Part shown: piece by piece, positions 25,603 to 35,921 of the stretch
How the letters are laid out: every line of letters begins with the position of its first letter
Numbering within the stretch: position 1 is the stretch's first letter
Source: an uncultured Bacilli bacterium
Lineage (GTDB): Bacteria > Bacillota_I > Bacilli_A > RF39 > UBA660
Reading direction: 5' to 3'
Assembly (NCBI GenBank): GCA_910588195.1
Contig: CAJUPN010000001.1
Coordinates: forward strand, 186,001 to 250,000
DNA: 64,000 nt
Position numbers and translations under genes: made by a program
The notes under the pieces: generated by a model
Told to the model about the DNA's origin: nothing
The model's database searches: none
The model's input: the letters and a program-made list of their open reading frames with translations, nothing else

Positions 25603-26502
25603 ATGGAAAAAATAAGTGTTTTAAATAACTTAGAAAGAGAAAAATTTAGATTAGAGTTAAATAGTGAAGAATATGATTGTTATAGTACTAGTCAAAAAGA
25701 TATGATAATGCAAGCAATTAGACTTACTGATTGGGATTTGTCATTTGTAAGAATAATTTTTCAAAGTAATAGTATTAAAATAGGTATAGATTATTTTCTT
25801 CAAATTCTTTTAAGCACCAATTCTAAACATTTTATAATAAGTAATTTTGCAGATTTTTTATTAAGAGGAATTTTGCAGAATTTACAAGGTGGAATAGATA
25901 TTCTTTTAGCAGCAAAATTGTTAGATCAATTTACAAAAGATTATATGGTATTATACACATCTGATAATTATTATTCGACTATTTCGGAGAAAAGAATGAA
26001 TGCTATATTTAAGTATAGTTATGATGTTTTATTTGATGATGCGTATAGAAAACTTATAAGCGGTAATATTATAGAAATATTTGAAAGTTTAGTAAAAGCT
26101 ACTGATATAGGAATAGATATTGGGTTCGATTTGTTCTCATTATATAATAAACTTAATGATATTCATTTTGATCATTTAAGAAAAGTATATAGTGTAAAAT
26201 CAAAGTATTCTGATAAATTTAAAGTGTTTGAAATGGATAAAAAGCTTAATTTTGATAAGAAAGTATTAGAGTTAATAACAATGGCTTATGAAGGAGTTTT
26301 TGATAATAACCAAGATATTATTACTATCGTTCAAGAATGTGGAGAACTTTTTACTCAGAATTATGATGATTCGGTAAATTTGTTGGATGCATTAAGTGTT
26401 TATGCTCAACTTATTTCTGAAGAGACATTAGTACAAATGACTAAAGCTGACTTAATTGAAGGAAATTTTGTTCCAAAAAAGGAAAAATGTAATACTATCT
26501 AA
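25603..26502 (+). CDS. Uncharacterised protein, paralogue of the gene at 27471
   Basis: 299 residues after GAGGGGG. The first ~65 residues (FRLELNSEEYDCYSTSQKD, IRLTDWDLSFVRIIF) match the start of the protein at 27471; the later parts diverge but keep the same helical character and no export signal. No family recognised. The two paralogues flank rpsD, which is on the opposite strand. They probably arose by duplication; the function is unknown. Confidence 0.75.
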   Translation: MEKISVLNNLEREKFRLELNSEEYDCYSTSQKDMIMQAIRLTDWDLSFVRIIFQSNSIKIGIDYFLQILLSTNSKHFIISNFADFLLRGILQNLQGGIDILLAAKLLDQFTKDYMVLYTSDNYYSTISEKRMNAIFKYSYDVLFDDAYRKLISGNIIEIFESLVKATDIGIDIGFDLFSLYNKLNDIHFDHLRKVYSVKSKYSDKFKVFEMDKKLNFDKKVLELITMAYEGVFDNNQDIITIVQECGELFTQNYDDSVNLLDALSVYAQLISEETLVQMTKADLIEGNFVPKKEKCNTI

Positions 26503-26531
26503 AAAAGACATTTTTCTTTTTTTATCCAATA

Positions 26532-26562
26532 AAAAAATCATTACGATGTGTAATGATTTTTT
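26532..26562. terminator. Bidirectional terminator between the 25603 gene and rpsD
   Basis: AAAAAATCATTAC and GTAATGATTTTTT form a 13-pair stem with a five-base loop and A/T tracts on both sides, so it can serve both convergent genes. Confidence 0.9.
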
Positions 26563-26566
26563 ATTA

Positions 26567-27166
26567 TTATCTGTTATAGAATTCTACTACTAGAGATTCA
26601 TTGATTTCAGCGTTAAGTTCGCTTCTTTCAGGTAATCTAGTAAATGTACCAGATAGTTTCTTCGAATCAAATTCAACAAAAGCAGGTCTTGTAACATTAG
26701 CTTCAAGAGCTTGTCTAATTGCTGGATGTTCTAAAGAGTTTTCTTTAACACTGATTACATCACCAGGTTTACATTGGTATGAAGGAATATTAACCTTTTT
26801 ACCATTAACTAGGATATGTCCATGATTAACAATTTGTCTAGCTCCACGACGAGTATTAGCCATTCCCATTCTATATACTAGATTATCAAGTCTTGATTCA
26901 AGTAATTTTAGGAAACATTCACCATGAACACCATGCATTTTAGCAGCCTTGTCAAAAAGACGTCTAAATTGTTTTTCATTTAATCCATACATAAATCTGA
27001 TCTTTTGTTTTTCTTGTAACTGGATACCGTATTCAGAAACTTTCTTTCTTCTTCCAGCACCATGTTGCCCTGGAGCATAAGCTCTCTTAAGGTCTTTACC
27101 ATTTTCTAAAGTAGAAAAACCTAATCTTCTAGATTTTTTATAAGCTGGACCAGTATATCTTGCCAT
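26567..27166 (-). CDS. rpsD: 30S ribosomal protein S4
   Basis: 199 residues beginning [20 protein letters not shown], the usual S4 start and length; AAAGGAGA precedes the ATG on the minus strand. Residues ~90-150 are the S4 RNA-binding domain ([20 protein letters not shown], then [19 protein letters not shown]). S4 nucleates 30S assembly on 16S rRNA and in many bacteria represses its own synthesis. The N-terminal zinc-binding cysteines of some S4 forms are absent, so this is the zinc-free type. It stands alone, as in Bacillus, with its own promoter and leader. Confidence 0.97.
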   Translation of the reverse strand: MARYTGPAYKKSRRLGFSTLENGKDLKRAYAPGQHGAGRRKKVSEYGIQLQEKQKIRFMYGLNEKQFRRLFDKAAKMHGVHGECFLKLLESRLDNLVYRMGMANTRRGARQIVNHGHILVNGKKVNIPSYQCKPGDVISVKENSLEHPAIRQALEANVTRPAFVEFDSKKLSGTFTRLPERSELNAEINESLVVEFYNR

Positions 27167-27323
27167 AAATATTCTCCTTTCTTAATATTACGTAAAAAAG
27201 GATTTTATTATATTTTAGTACTAGGGTGTTTAGTCATCTTTCCCTTAGGCAGTTTAAGTTACTAGAACTATTTCAACTAAACACATCAATACTTTAATAT
27301 AATGCTGCCTTCGTTGTTACGCA
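27167..27323 (-). promoter_or_regulatory. rpsD leader with a pseudoknot, probable S4 autoregulatory site
   Basis: On the minus strand, GGCAG (complement of 27305-27309) pairs with CTGCC (complement of 27248-27252). GTGTTTAGT (complement of 27276-27284) pairs with ACTAAACAC (complement of 27226-27234). The two helices interleave, so they make a pseudoknot, the kind of structure S4 is known to recognise in rpsD leaders. Confidence 0.7.
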
Positions 27324-27329
27324 CTTAGT

Positions 27330-27358
27330 AATATACACTAATTATATGCAAAAGTCAA
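27330..27358 (-). promoter_or_regulatory. rpsD promoter
   Basis: Minus strand TTGACT (27358-27353), 17-bp spacer, TATATT (27335-27330). Confidence 0.8.
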
Positions 27359-27470
27359 TGATTTTATTTGTATAATAACTTTAATAATTTGCAAATTTTG
27401 CTAATATGTGTTATAATCGTTTTCAATTCAAAAAACTATGGTGCGATGAATTAGAGGGGAATGGTAATTT

Positions 27471-28619
27471 GTGGGTACAAATAAAACTAAAATTGGAAAA
27501 TTAGAAGCTTTAAAAAGGGAGACATTTAAGTTTGAACTGAATACGAATAAAGAATACGACTGTTACAGTGATTTTCAAAAAAGAGAGATAATGCAAATAA
27601 TAAGACAAACGAGTTGGGAACTTCCGTTTGTTAGAACTGTTTTTCGAAGTGAAAGTGTTAAGAATGATATAGATAAATTTATTTATATTTTTTCCTTTTT
27701 AAATTCAGAAGTTTCTGAGAAAAGAGATTTTGTATGGAATTTAATATGTGGGATTTTAAATAATTTACAAGAAAATATAAATTTTTCTTTAATAATAGAA
27801 TTTTTAACGTTATTTTTTGATGATTTTGATGAGGTATATAGTAATGATAACTCTATAGATTCTAGTCAAAGAAAACAAGCTATTTTAAATTACGGCTATG
27901 ACTTGTTATTTAAAAAAGAATATAATTTTTTATGTGATCCAGAGAAGAAAATATTATTTAAAAGTATTATAAGATCTAGTAGTAGTGGATTACATTTTGG
28001 GGAAATGTTGTTAAAATTATATCAGGTAATTAATATTAATCTTTCCATTTCATATCTTATTTCTTCTGATAAGTTAGGTTGTTATGGAAGAAAAGTTGAA
28101 TCTCCAATTTATTTACCTGATCCTAGTTCTATTTTTACAATTGGGAAAGTTTATGAGGGTGAACTAGATTGTTATCCTGATATTGCTAAATTTATTTCCA
28201 ATTATTTTCAAAAATATGCTAGTGAAATACCTTATTTGATAGATTATTTAGATAAACTTAAAAGAAAAGCATTAGTGTTAGAATTGCAAGAATTAATACA
28301 AACAAAAGAGTTATTTAAAAATTTGATCGGAAAATATCCAAATAGTAAGGATATATTAATCGTTGAGCAAAATTATGAAGATGCAAATCTTCGTTTAAAA
28401 GCATTTTGTAATGCCCATCCTGACATTGCATTAAGTGATGAACAAGTGGAAATAAAAGCCATAAAAGACTATAAAGAAATAGTTGATTTATTTAAATCAT
28501 TAAAAACATGTGTTGAACTAGCATCAAGCATTGTTCCGATAGATTTAGAAGGTGTAGGATTAAAAGTTTGTGAGGGCACAAATTCTATATCTAGACCAAC
28601 AGTTAGTCCTAAATTATAA
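27471..28619 (+). CDS. Uncharacterised protein, paralogue of the gene at 25603
   Basis: 382 residues from a GTG; GAGGGG is 11 bases upstream, rather far, but no better start exists. Residues ~12-75 match the 25603 product (FKFELNTNKEYDCYSDFQKR, TSWELPFVRTVF). A further ~80 C-terminal residues are helical and charged (LKRKALVLELQELIQTKELF). It has no export signal. No family recognised. Confidence 0.72.
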   Translation: MGTNKTKIGKLEALKRETFKFELNTNKEYDCYSDFQKREIMQIIRQTSWELPFVRTVFRSESVKNDIDKFIYIFSFLNSEVSEKRDFVWNLICGILNNLQENINFSLIIEFLTLFFDDFDEVYSNDNSIDSSQRKQAILNYGYDLLFKKEYNFLCDPEKKILFKSIIRSSSSGLHFGEMLLKLYQVININLSISYLISSDKLGCYGRKVESPIYLPDPSSIFTIGKVYEGELDCYPDIAKFISNYFQKYASEIPYLIDYLDKLKRKALVLELQELIQTKELFKNLIGKYPNSKDILIVEQNYEDANLRLKAFCNAHPDIALSDEQVEIKAIKDYKEIVDLFKSLKTCVELASSIVPIDLEGVGLKVCEGTNSISRPTVSPKL

Positions 28620-28638
28620 AAGACTTCGGTCTTTTTTT
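28618..28638. terminator. Terminator shared by convergent genes
   Basis: AAAAGAC, TTCG tetraloop, GTCTTTT and a T run, between the 27471 gene and tatD. Confidence 0.85.
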
Positions 28639-29371
28639 ATTTGTCTAATTTATAGAAGAGTCTTTTAGCGTTACTATCTAATATTGTTTTTGTTTCTTCC
28701 AAGCCCAAATTTCGAAGTTCTTGAATTTTTTTGAAAATTAATTTTCCTTCAGTAGTAGGATATCTGCTCATAAAAGGATAATCAGTTTCAATTAGTAGAT
28801 GATCTAGTGAAACACTTTTTACAACTTCTAAAGATTTTTTTGCTGTTTTTTTTGTAATTGGTATTCCAACTGATATGTAGCCATCCTTTTTTTGAATTTT
28901 TTCTAGAATTAATAAGTCTGGTTGAAAACAGTGAAAAACAAAACCATAATGAGGTGGGTGATCATTTAATAAGTTTATAACTAATTCGTTAGTATTATTG
29001 GCATGGATAATTATTGGTAAACGAAGATAATTTGCAAGTTCGATTGATTCAATGAACTTGCGTTTTTGTGGTTCTAATTCACTTGATGCATCTAAGCCAG
29101 TTTCACCAATTGCAACGACTTTTTCTAATGCTTCTTCATTCGGTATTAGTTTTAAAATGTCTTCAATATTTCCCTCATAAAGTGGATGAATTCCTAATGA
29201 TGCATAAAATTTTTTAAAAGAAGCAGCTATTTTTAGAACCTCTTTATTAGTTTTACTGTCAGTCCCAACATTGATTATTTTATCTAAATAAGCTAAATTA
29301 TTTATCTGTATAATTTCTTCTTTAAGATTTTTTAAAGTGTTTGAGTTTATGTGTGCATGTGTATCAATCAT
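28637..29371 (-). CDS. tatD: TatD-family metal-dependent deoxyribonuclease
   Basis: 244 residues starting MIDTHAHINS, with the two metal-binding histidines of the THAH motif. Further metal ligands are seen in AIGETGLD, IIHANN, FHCFQ and ETDYPF, in the order normal for TatD/YcfH hydrolases (TIM-barrel amidohydrolase fold). The family has DNase activity and is linked to DNA repair. In Firmicutes it is often beside metG and the RNase M5 gene; here it stands alone on the minus strand. Confidence 0.9.
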   Translation of the reverse strand: MIDTHAHINSNTLKNLKEEIIQINNLAYLDKIINVGTDSKTNKEVLKIAASFKKFYASLGIHPLYEGNIEDILKLIPNEEALEKVVAIGETGLDASSELEPQKRKFIESIELANYLRLPIIIHANNTNELVINLLNDHPPHYGFVFHCFQPDLLILEKIQKKDGYISVGIPITKKTAKKSLEVVKSVSLDHLLIETDYPFMSRYPTTEGKLIFKKIQELRNLGLEETKTILDSNAKRLFYKLDK

Positions 29372-29482
29372 GGTTTCTCCTATAAATATTTTTTAGTATA
29401 TCATAGTCTATAAATTAAAAAAATAAAATTGTTCTTTCTTACAAAATATGTTAAAATAAACAGTAGAATAAGGGTGAAGGGT

Positions 29483-31891
29483 ATGGCAGAGTTACAAGAA
29501 CACTTTAAGATGGATTACAAAAGAATATTACCTAATGCTAATCATGTTATTAAAGGTAATAAATATCGTATTACTGTGTTATCTGATTTGTTAGTTAGAC
29601 TTGAGTATTCAGAAACTGGTGCATTTGAAGATAGACCAACTGAACTTGTGATGAATAGAAAGTTTCCTGTAGCTAATTTTGAAAAAAAAGAGGATAATAA
29701 ATTCCTTACTATTAAAACTTCTTATTTTACTTTAACTTATCAAAAAGAGATGCCTTTTATTGGGTCAAAAGTATCTCCAGATCAATATTTAAGAATTGAT
29801 TTAAATGGTACTGATAAGTTTTGGTATTTTAATCATCCAGAAGTTAGAAATTTTGGTGGGACATCATTTTCTTTAGATGGAGCTGATGGTCATGCTAAAT
29901 ATGGAAAGGGTCTTTATAGTACTGATGGTTTTGTTTCTCTAGATGATGCCAATACTTTAATATTTAATGAAGATGGAACTTTAGGGAAAAGAAGTGACAA
30001 GAGAGTAGACACTTATGTATTTATGTATAAGCGTGATTTTGGTGCTTGTCTAAGAGATTACTTTACTTTAACTGAGTATCCACCGTTAATTCCAAGATAT
30101 TCTTTGGGTGTGTGGTGGAATAGAAATATTTTATATGATTCTAAAGAGATTGAGAGATTGGTTTATAAATTTAATAAAAACAGGGTCCCTTTATCAATTA
30201 TTATGTTGGGAGATAAATGGCATAGACAAATGAGTAAGATGTCCTCTGGTTTATCATTTGATGAAAAATTATTTAAAAGACCGAAAAGAATGACCGATTT
30301 TTTACATAGTAAAAATATTCGTTTAGTTGTTAAAGTTAATCCTTTAGAAGGAATAAGTAAAGATGAGGATTATTTTTTACCATTTAAAAATGCGTCAGGT
30401 TTAGAAGGGGATATAAAGTTGCCTTTCAATGTCTTTAATAAAAATGTCTTAAGTGCCTATTTTGATTATTTAATTCATCCTCTTATGAATTATGGAGTGG
30501 ATTTCTTTTGGATAGATTATGATAACATTAATGATCGAACTAACTTAAGAGCACTTACACATTATCATTTTAATGATTTTAAACAGATAACTAATCGTCG
30601 CGGAATAACTCTTGCACGAAATGCTTTAATAGCAGCTCATAGATATCCTATTCATTATACTGGGGAAACTCTAGTAAGTTGGAAGAATTTAGAGTTACTA
30701 CCAACATATAATTCTACAGCATCAAATTTAGGATTATCTTGGATTAGTAATGATATAGGCGGTTATACTGATGGTATTGAAGATGGGGAGTTATATTCAA
30801 GGTTTGTTCAATTTGGTTGTTTTTCTCCTATTTTGCGTCTTTCTGCTGATGAAGGAAGATATTATAAAAGAGAGCCTTGGAAATGGGATATTACAACTCA
30901 ATCTGTCGTAAGTCAATATTTACGATTAAGACACGCGTTAATACCATATCTTTATAGTGAAGCTTTTAGATATACTAAAACTGGACTTCCACTTGTACAA
31001 CCTTTGTATTATCGTTACCCAGAAATTTATGATGAACCATTATATAAATCAGAATATTATTTTGGATCTTCTTTATTTGTTGCTCCTATTACAACAAAAA
31101 GAGATAACTTAATGGATAGAACAATTTTAAAGTTATTTTTACCTGATGGAGTATGGTATGACTTTACAACTGGTAAAAGGTATGCTGGTGGTAAAAGATA
31201 TACTACATTTTATAAACAAGAAGATTATCCAGTATTTGCTAAAGCAGGGACAATTATTCCCATGGCAATACTTGATGAAAGAAATATAAATGATACGAAC
31301 CCTCCTAAAGCTATGGAAATTCAAATATTTCCAGGGGAGAGTAATACTTATGAATTATATGAAGATGATGGAATATCTTCTCTTTATGAAAAAGGCTTTT
31401 TTATAGTTTCGGATATTGATTATACATATCAAAAAAATAATTATACTGTTACTATTAGACCTGTTGCTGGTAAGAGTGGAATAATTCCGCCTCATCGTGC
31501 TTATCGAATTAGATTTAGAAATGTTAGAGAGCCAGAAGAAGTTCTTATTAGAGTTGGTAATGAAAAAGTTAAAGGAGCAGAAAGTTATGTTGATGATAAT
31601 GATTTTGTAATTGAATTACCAGCTTTATCAACATTAAAACAAGTAACTATATCTGTTAAAGGAAAGAATTTAGAAATAGATGCAGTAAGATTAGTTAATG
31701 ATGATATAGAATCAATTCTAAATGACTTACCTATTCAAACAAAGATTAAAAATGTTATTGGTGAAACACTTCTTAGTGATACTGATATAAAGCAAAAACG
31801 TATTGAAGTTCGTAAATTAAAGAAATTAGGAGTTCATCAAAAATATATTAATTTATTCTTAAAACTCCTTGAATATTTAGCTGAAGTTTAG
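29483..31891 (+). CDS. Glycoside hydrolase family 31 (alpha-glucosidase-like)
   Basis: Start at 29483 (MAELQEHFKMDYKRILP) after GAAGGG; 802 residues. It has the GH31 N-terminal beta domain, then the barrel with IPRYSLGVWWNRN, the nucleophile in FFWIDYDN (about residue 345) and the acid/base in WISNDIGGYTDG (about 422), then PLYYRYP, VAPIT and a C-terminal beta domain with PGESNTYELYEDDG. GH31 enzymes release glucose or xylose from alpha-linked saccharides. No signal peptide is seen, so it acts inside on imported sugars. The last ~70 residues extend past the usual end and are of unknown role. Its 3' end carries the promoter for the leuS operon. Confidence 0.9.
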   Translation: MAELQEHFKMDYKRILPNANHVIKGNKYRITVLSDLLVRLEYSETGAFEDRPTELVMNRKFPVANFEKKEDNKFLTIKTSYFTLTYQKEMPFIGSKVSPDQYLRIDLNGTDKFWYFNHPEVRNFGGTSFSLDGADGHAKYGKGLYSTDGFVSLDDANTLIFNEDGTLGKRSDKRVDTYVFMYKRDFGACLRDYFTLTEYPPLIPRYSLGVWWNRNILYDSKEIERLVYKFNKNRVPLSIIMLGDKWHRQMSKMSSGLSFDEKLFKRPKRMTDFLHSKNIRLVVKVNPLEGISKDEDYFLPFKNASGLEGDIKLPFNVFNKNVLSAYFDYLIHPLMNYGVDFFWIDYDNINDRTNLRALTHYHFNDFKQITNRRGITLARNALIAAHRYPIHYTGETLVSWKNLELLPTYNSTASNLGLSWISNDIGGYTDGIEDGELYSRFVQFGCFSPILRLSADEGRYYKREPWKWDITTQSVVSQYLRLRHALIPYLYSEAFRYTKTGLPLVQPLYYRYPEIYDEPLYKSEYYFGSSLFVAPITTKRDNLMDRTILKLFLPDGVWYDFTTGKRYAGGKRYTTFYKQEDYPVFAKAGTIIPMAILDERNINDTNPPKAMEIQIFPGESNTYELYEDDGISSLYEKGFFIVSDIDYTYQKNNYTVTIRPVAGKSGIIPPHRAYRIRFRNVREPEEVLIRVGNEKVKGAESYVDDNDFVIELPALSTLKQVTISVKGKNLEIDAVRLVNDDIESILNDLPIQTKIKNVIGETLLSDTDIKQKRIEVRKLKKLGVHQKYINLFLKLLEYLAEV

Positions 31892-31897
31892 TATAAT
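31869..31897 (+). promoter_or_regulatory. Promoter of the leuS operon
   Basis: TTGAAT at 31869-31874, 17-bp spacer, TATAAT at 31892-31897; it overlaps the last codons of the GH31 gene. Confidence 0.8.
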
Positions 31898-31903
31898 CAT
31901 TAT

Positions 31904-32092
31904 CAAGCAGAGGAAGAAAAAGTAGTAGATTAGGAGTCTATAAAAGAGAGTTACTGGTGGTGGAAAGTAATATAGATGAATAATTGAACTTGTTTTTGGA
32001 TGTGTTAGGGTGATTTCTTTATTAATCATTAGAGTATAAATTAAGGTGGTACCACGAGTCTTTCGTCCTTTGGATGAAGGCTTTTTTTATTT
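31904..32092 (+). promoter_or_regulatory. T-box leader, leucine-type
   Basis: T-box sequence AGGTGGTACCACG at 32044-32056. Specifier CTT (Leu) at 31989-31991 in GAACTTG. A long Stem I with GAGAG and GGTGGTGG elements. The terminator stem (CCTTTGGATGAAGG and T run) lies just before the operon's first ribosome binding site. Confidence 0.9.
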
Positions 32093-32106
32093 AAGGAGGA
32101 AAGTAT

Positions 32107-32451
32107 ATGCAATATTTATTATGGTATTTAATAATTTTTTTGATAATATTATTAGTCCTCTATATATTAGAGTTTTATATACCAGATAAGAAAAATACGT
32201 TAGGTAATAGTAAGGTATATAATTTTATATCTAAAAAGTTTAATTTAAATATGGGTAAAAAAAGAGTTAGAATATTGAGTAAAATAATTGTTTTTGCTAA
32301 TACTTTTATTTTATCAATACCAATAATGATGGTTTTATTTGTTAATTTAAATTATCTGGAAGTTTTAGGTATTTCACTTTTAATTTTTACGGTGTTAATA
32401 TTAATAGTTTATAATTTTATAGGATATATATTGAAAAAGAAAGGTTGGTAA
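32107..32451 (+). CDS. Small membrane protein in the leuS operon
   Basis: 114 residues after AAGGAGG. There are two to three hydrophobic segments: ~4-24 ([20 protein letters not shown]), ~61-83 and ~86-108. Between the first and second is a basic loop. No family recognised. It lies between the Leu T-box and leuS with two bases separating it from the leuS ATG, so it is induced along with leuS on leucine shortage. Transport or a membrane link to leucine supply is possible but not shown. Confidence 0.8.
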   Translation: MQYLLWYLIIFLIILLVLYILEFYIPDKKNTLGNSKVYNFISKKFNLNMGKKRVRILSKIIVFANTFILSIPIMMVLFVNLNYLEVLGISLLIFTVLILIVYNFIGYILKKKGW

Positions 32452-32453
32452 TT

Positions 32454-35400
32454 ATGGATTATAATTATAAAGAGATAGAAAAAAAATGGCAAAATTTTTG
32501 GGATAGTAATAAGACTTTTAAAACTGATATAAGGGATTTTTCTAAACCTAAGTTTTATGCGTTAGATATGTTTCCTTATCCTTCAGGAGTTGGATTACAT
32601 GCAGGACATCCAGAAGGTTATACAGCAACAGATATTATATCAAGAATGAAAAGAATGCAAGGATATAATGTTTTACATCCAATGGGATATGATTCATTTG
32701 GACTTCCAGCTGAACAGTATGCTGTTCAAACAGGAAATCATCCTAGTAAATTTACAGATGAAAATATTGAAACATTTACTAAACAGTTAAAAGAATTAGG
32801 TTTTGATTATGATTGGGATCGTGTAGTTGCTACATCTGATCCAAGTTTTTATAAATGGACTCAATGGATATTTAAACAATTGTATAATGATGGTTATGCA
32901 AAGTATATTGATATGCCTGTTAATTGGTGTGAAGAGTTGGGAACTGTTTTATCCAATGATGAAGTAATAGATGGTAAAAGTGAACGTGGAGGATATCCAG
33001 TAATTAGAAAAAATATGCGTCAATTATGTATTGATCAAGCAGCATTTGCAGAAAAGTTACTTGAGGGACTTGAAACTATTGACTGGCCAAATTCTACTAA
33101 AGAAATTCAAAAAAATTGGATTGGTAAGTCAATTGGTGCTCATGTTGATTTTGTTGTGGATGGTTATTCTGATAAATTTACAGTTTTTACAACAAGATGT
33201 GATACTTTATTTGGTGCAACATACTGTGTCTTAGCACCAGAGCATGAATTAGTTGATAAAATTACTACTGAAGATAAACGTCAAGAAGTAGCAGATTATA
33301 AAGCTCAATGTGCTTTAAAAAATGATATGGAAAGAACTGAATTAAATAAGGAAAAAACTGGTGTATTTACGGGTGCTTATGCAATTAATCCTGTTAATGA
33401 TTCACGTATACCAATTTATATAAGCGATTATGTTTTATCTACATATGGAACTGGTGCTATTATGGCTGTACCAGCACATGATGATCGTGATTATGAATTT
33501 GCTAAAAAGTTTAATATACCAATAGTTCAAGTTTTAGCAAAATCTTTTGTAGGTACAGGAGACTCACAAATTAGAGAAGATAAGCCAATGACTAATCGTA
33601 ATGTAGTAAATGTTGTTATTAAACATCCTAGCGAAAATAAATATTTATGTGTTCATAATAAAAAGTTTAATTGGATAAACTTTGTTATGGGTGGAATTGA
33701 AGGAAATGAATCAGTAATTGAAGCTGGTATTAGAGAAGTAGTTGAAGAAACTGGTTATACTGATATTAAAATAGATAAAGAATTAGAATTTATTTACTTT
33801 GATAATTTCTATGCAGCTCATAAAGATGTTAATCGTCATATTACTTGTCATACGATTGTTGGACATTTAAATAGTTTAGAACAAGTAAATATAAGTGATG
33901 AAGAAAAAGCTTTAGCTGATTACTTATGGATTCAGGAAAATGAATTAATAGACTCTTTAACAACGGAAGCTCACAAGTATGATGCTAGACGTGTACTTAA
34001 CGGAGAAGGTGCAATGACTGAAGATGGTGTACATATTAATTCTTGTACTCCATTACAAGTTACTGGAACACCACATGAAAATGAATTTAAAAAGAATTCA
34101 ATTGTCGCTATTGTTTATGATGAAAAAAATGATAAGTATTTAACAATAAATTGGAAAGATAAAGGTGGACGTTTATTTATTGGTGGATCTATTAATGACG
34201 GAGAAACTCCACTTGAATGTGCTTTAAGAGAAGTAGCCGAAGAGACTGGTTATAAAAATTTAGAATTTATTTCTGAACTTCCAAAAATAAATCATCATTA
34301 TTATGCTTTTAATAAGGATAAATATTTTAATATAATATCGACTGGTTTTTTATTTAAATTAGTAGATGATGAAAAAGGTTCTCAAAATTTAGATGATGAT
34401 GAAGAATTTAGTGTTGAATGGGTTTCAAAAGAAGTTATCGAGTCAGAAATAAAAGATGAATTACATATAGAAACTTATAAGCATTCTAAAGCAATAGATA
34501 AGATAGATATTTTAGATTTAAATGATTTATTAAAGAGTGAAGCTATTGAAAAAACAATATCTTGGTTAGAAGAGCATGGTAAAGGAACTAAAAAAGTTAA
34601 TTATAAAATGCGTGAATGGATATTTGCAAGACAAAGATATTGGGGGGAGCCTGTACCAATCGTTCATATGGAGGATGGATCAGACTATATTTTAGAAGAT
34701 CAAGAATTGCCACTTTGTTTACCAGAACTTGATGATTATAAGGGACATATTGGACTTGCTCCTCTTGAGAATGCCAGTGAATGGAAAAAATATGAGAAAA
34801 ATGGTGTCAAAGGAGTTAGAGAAACTTCTACAATGCCAGGGAGTGCAGGATCTAGTTGGTATTTCTTAAGATATATTGATCCTAAAAATGATAACGCTTT
34901 TGCAGATCAAGAGTTATTAAAACATTGGATGCCAGTGGATTTATATGTTGGTGGACCAGAACACGCAGTTGGACATTTAATGTATTCTAGAATTTGGAAT
35001 CGTTATCTTTATGATAAAGGATTATCTCCTGTTGCTGAACCATTTAAGAAGTTAGTTCATCAAGGAATGATTTTAGGAGAAAATGGAATAAAGATGGGTA
35101 AGAGATTCCCTAAATATGTTATTAATCCATCGGATATTATCCGGGATTATGGAGCAGATACTTTAAGACTTTATGAAATGTTCATGGGACCGCTTGAAGC
35201 TTCTAAGCCTTGGAGTCCAACAGGTGTTGAAGGGGCTAAAAAGTTTTTAGATCGTATTTGGAGATTATATGCTGATGAAAATAGAATATCTGATAGTGAG
35301 AATAAAAATTTAGAAAAAGTTTATCATGCTACTGTTAAAAAGGTAACTTCTGATTATGAGGCATTAGCATTTAATACAGCAATAAGTCAATTAATGGTAT

Positions 35401-35771
35401 TTATTAATGCTGTATATAAAGAGGATGTATTCCCAAGAGAGTATGCAGAAGGTTTCATAAAATTACTTAATCCAATTGCTCCACATATTACAGAAGAATT
35501 ATGGAGTACTGTTTTAGGACATGATGATACAATTGCATTTGAATCTTGGCCAAAGTTTGATGAGTCTAAAATAGTTGAAGACTTCTTAACTATTGGAGTA
35601 CAAGTTAATGGTAAATTAAGAGGAACTATAACTGTACCAGTTGATAGTACAGAAGATCAAATTAAAGAATCAGCATTTGAAGAAGAAAATGTAAAAAGAC
35701 ACACTGATGGAAAAGAAATAGTAAAAGTAATAGTAATTAAAGGAAAAATAGTTAATATCGTTATAAAATAA
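32454..35771 (+). CDS. leuS: Leucyl-tRNA synthetase with two Nudix domains inserted in the editing region
   Basis: Start at 32454 ([12 protein letters not shown]); 1105 residues against ~800-830 for ordinary bacterial LeuRS. HIGH appears as HAGH (49-52). The CP1 editing domain keeps TTRCDTLFG and [15 protein letters not shown]. After IVQVLAKSF a Nudix domain begins (~365-515), with a complete box around 413-435 ending REVVEETGY. The CP1 strand DGVHINS (~524) follows, then a second Nudix domain (~540-685) with a complete box ending REVAEETGY, then normal LeuRS resumes ([19 protein letters not shown]). The KMSKS loop reads KMGKR at 880-884. It charges tRNA-Leu; the Nudix parts could hydrolyse a nucleoside-diphosphate-linked compound or sense one. 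Confidence 0.95.
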   Translation: MDYNYKEIEKKWQNFWDSNKTFKTDIRDFSKPKFYALDMFPYPSGVGLHAGHPEGYTATDIISRMKRMQGYNVLHPMGYDSFGLPAEQYAVQTGNHPSKFTDENIETFTKQLKELGFDYDWDRVVATSDPSFYKWTQWIFKQLYNDGYAKYIDMPVNWCEELGTVLSNDEVIDGKSERGGYPVIRKNMRQLCIDQAAFAEKLLEGLETIDWPNSTKEIQKNWIGKSIGAHVDFVVDGYSDKFTVFTTRCDTLFGATYCVLAPEHELVDKITTEDKRQEVADYKAQCALKNDMERTELNKEKTGVFTGAYAINPVNDSRIPIYISDYVLSTYGTGAIMAVPAHDDRDYEFAKKFNIPIVQVLAKSFVGTGDSQIREDKPMTNRNVVNVVIKHPSENKYLCVHNKKFNWINFVMGGIEGNESVIEAGIREVVEETGYTDIKIDKELEFIYFDNFYAAHKDVNRHITCHTIVGHLNSLEQVNISDEEKALADYLWIQENELIDSLTTEAHKYDARRVLNGEGAMTEDGVHINSCTPLQVTGTPHENEFKKNSIVAIVYDEKNDKYLTINWKDKGGRLFIGGSINDGETPLECALREVAEETGYKNLEFISELPKINHHYYAFNKDKYFNIISTGFLFKLVDDEKGSQNLDDDEEFSVEWVSKEVIESEIKDELHIETYKHSKAIDKIDILDLNDLLKSEAIEKTISWLEEHGKGTKKVNYKMREWIFARQRYWGEPVPIVHMEDGSDYILEDQELPLCLPELDDYKGHIGLAPLENASEWKKYEKNGVKGVRETSTMPGSAGSSWYFLRYIDPKNDNAFADQELLKHWMPVDLYVGGPEHAVGHLMYSRIWNRYLYDKGLSPVAEPFKKLVHQGMILGENGIKMGKRFPKYVINPSDIIRDYGADTLRLYEMFMGPLEASKPWSPTGVEGAKKFLDRIWRLYADENRISDSENKNLEKVYHATVKKVTSDYEALAFNTAISQLMVFINAVYKEDVFPREYAEGFIKLLNPIAPHITEELWSTVLGHDDTIAFESWPKFDESKIVEDFLTIGVQVNGKLRGTITVPVDSTEDQIKESAFEEENVKRHTDGKEIVKVIVIKGKIVNIVIK

Positions 35772-35772
35772 G

Positions 35773-35796
35773 AAAAGTCACTAAGTGACTTTTTTT
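35773..35796 (+). terminator. Terminator after leuS
   Basis: AAAAGTCAC and GTGACTTTT stem with a three-base loop and a T run. Confidence 0.9.
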
Positions 35797-35921
35797 GTTT
35801 ATAATAATGTAAAGATATGTCTAAATTTATAAAATATCTTCTTGAAATTTGGACTTGACCTTGCTAATAAAAGTAAACATGTTATGATTATGTAAGTATG
35901 TCAAAATAAAGGAGGGATAAA

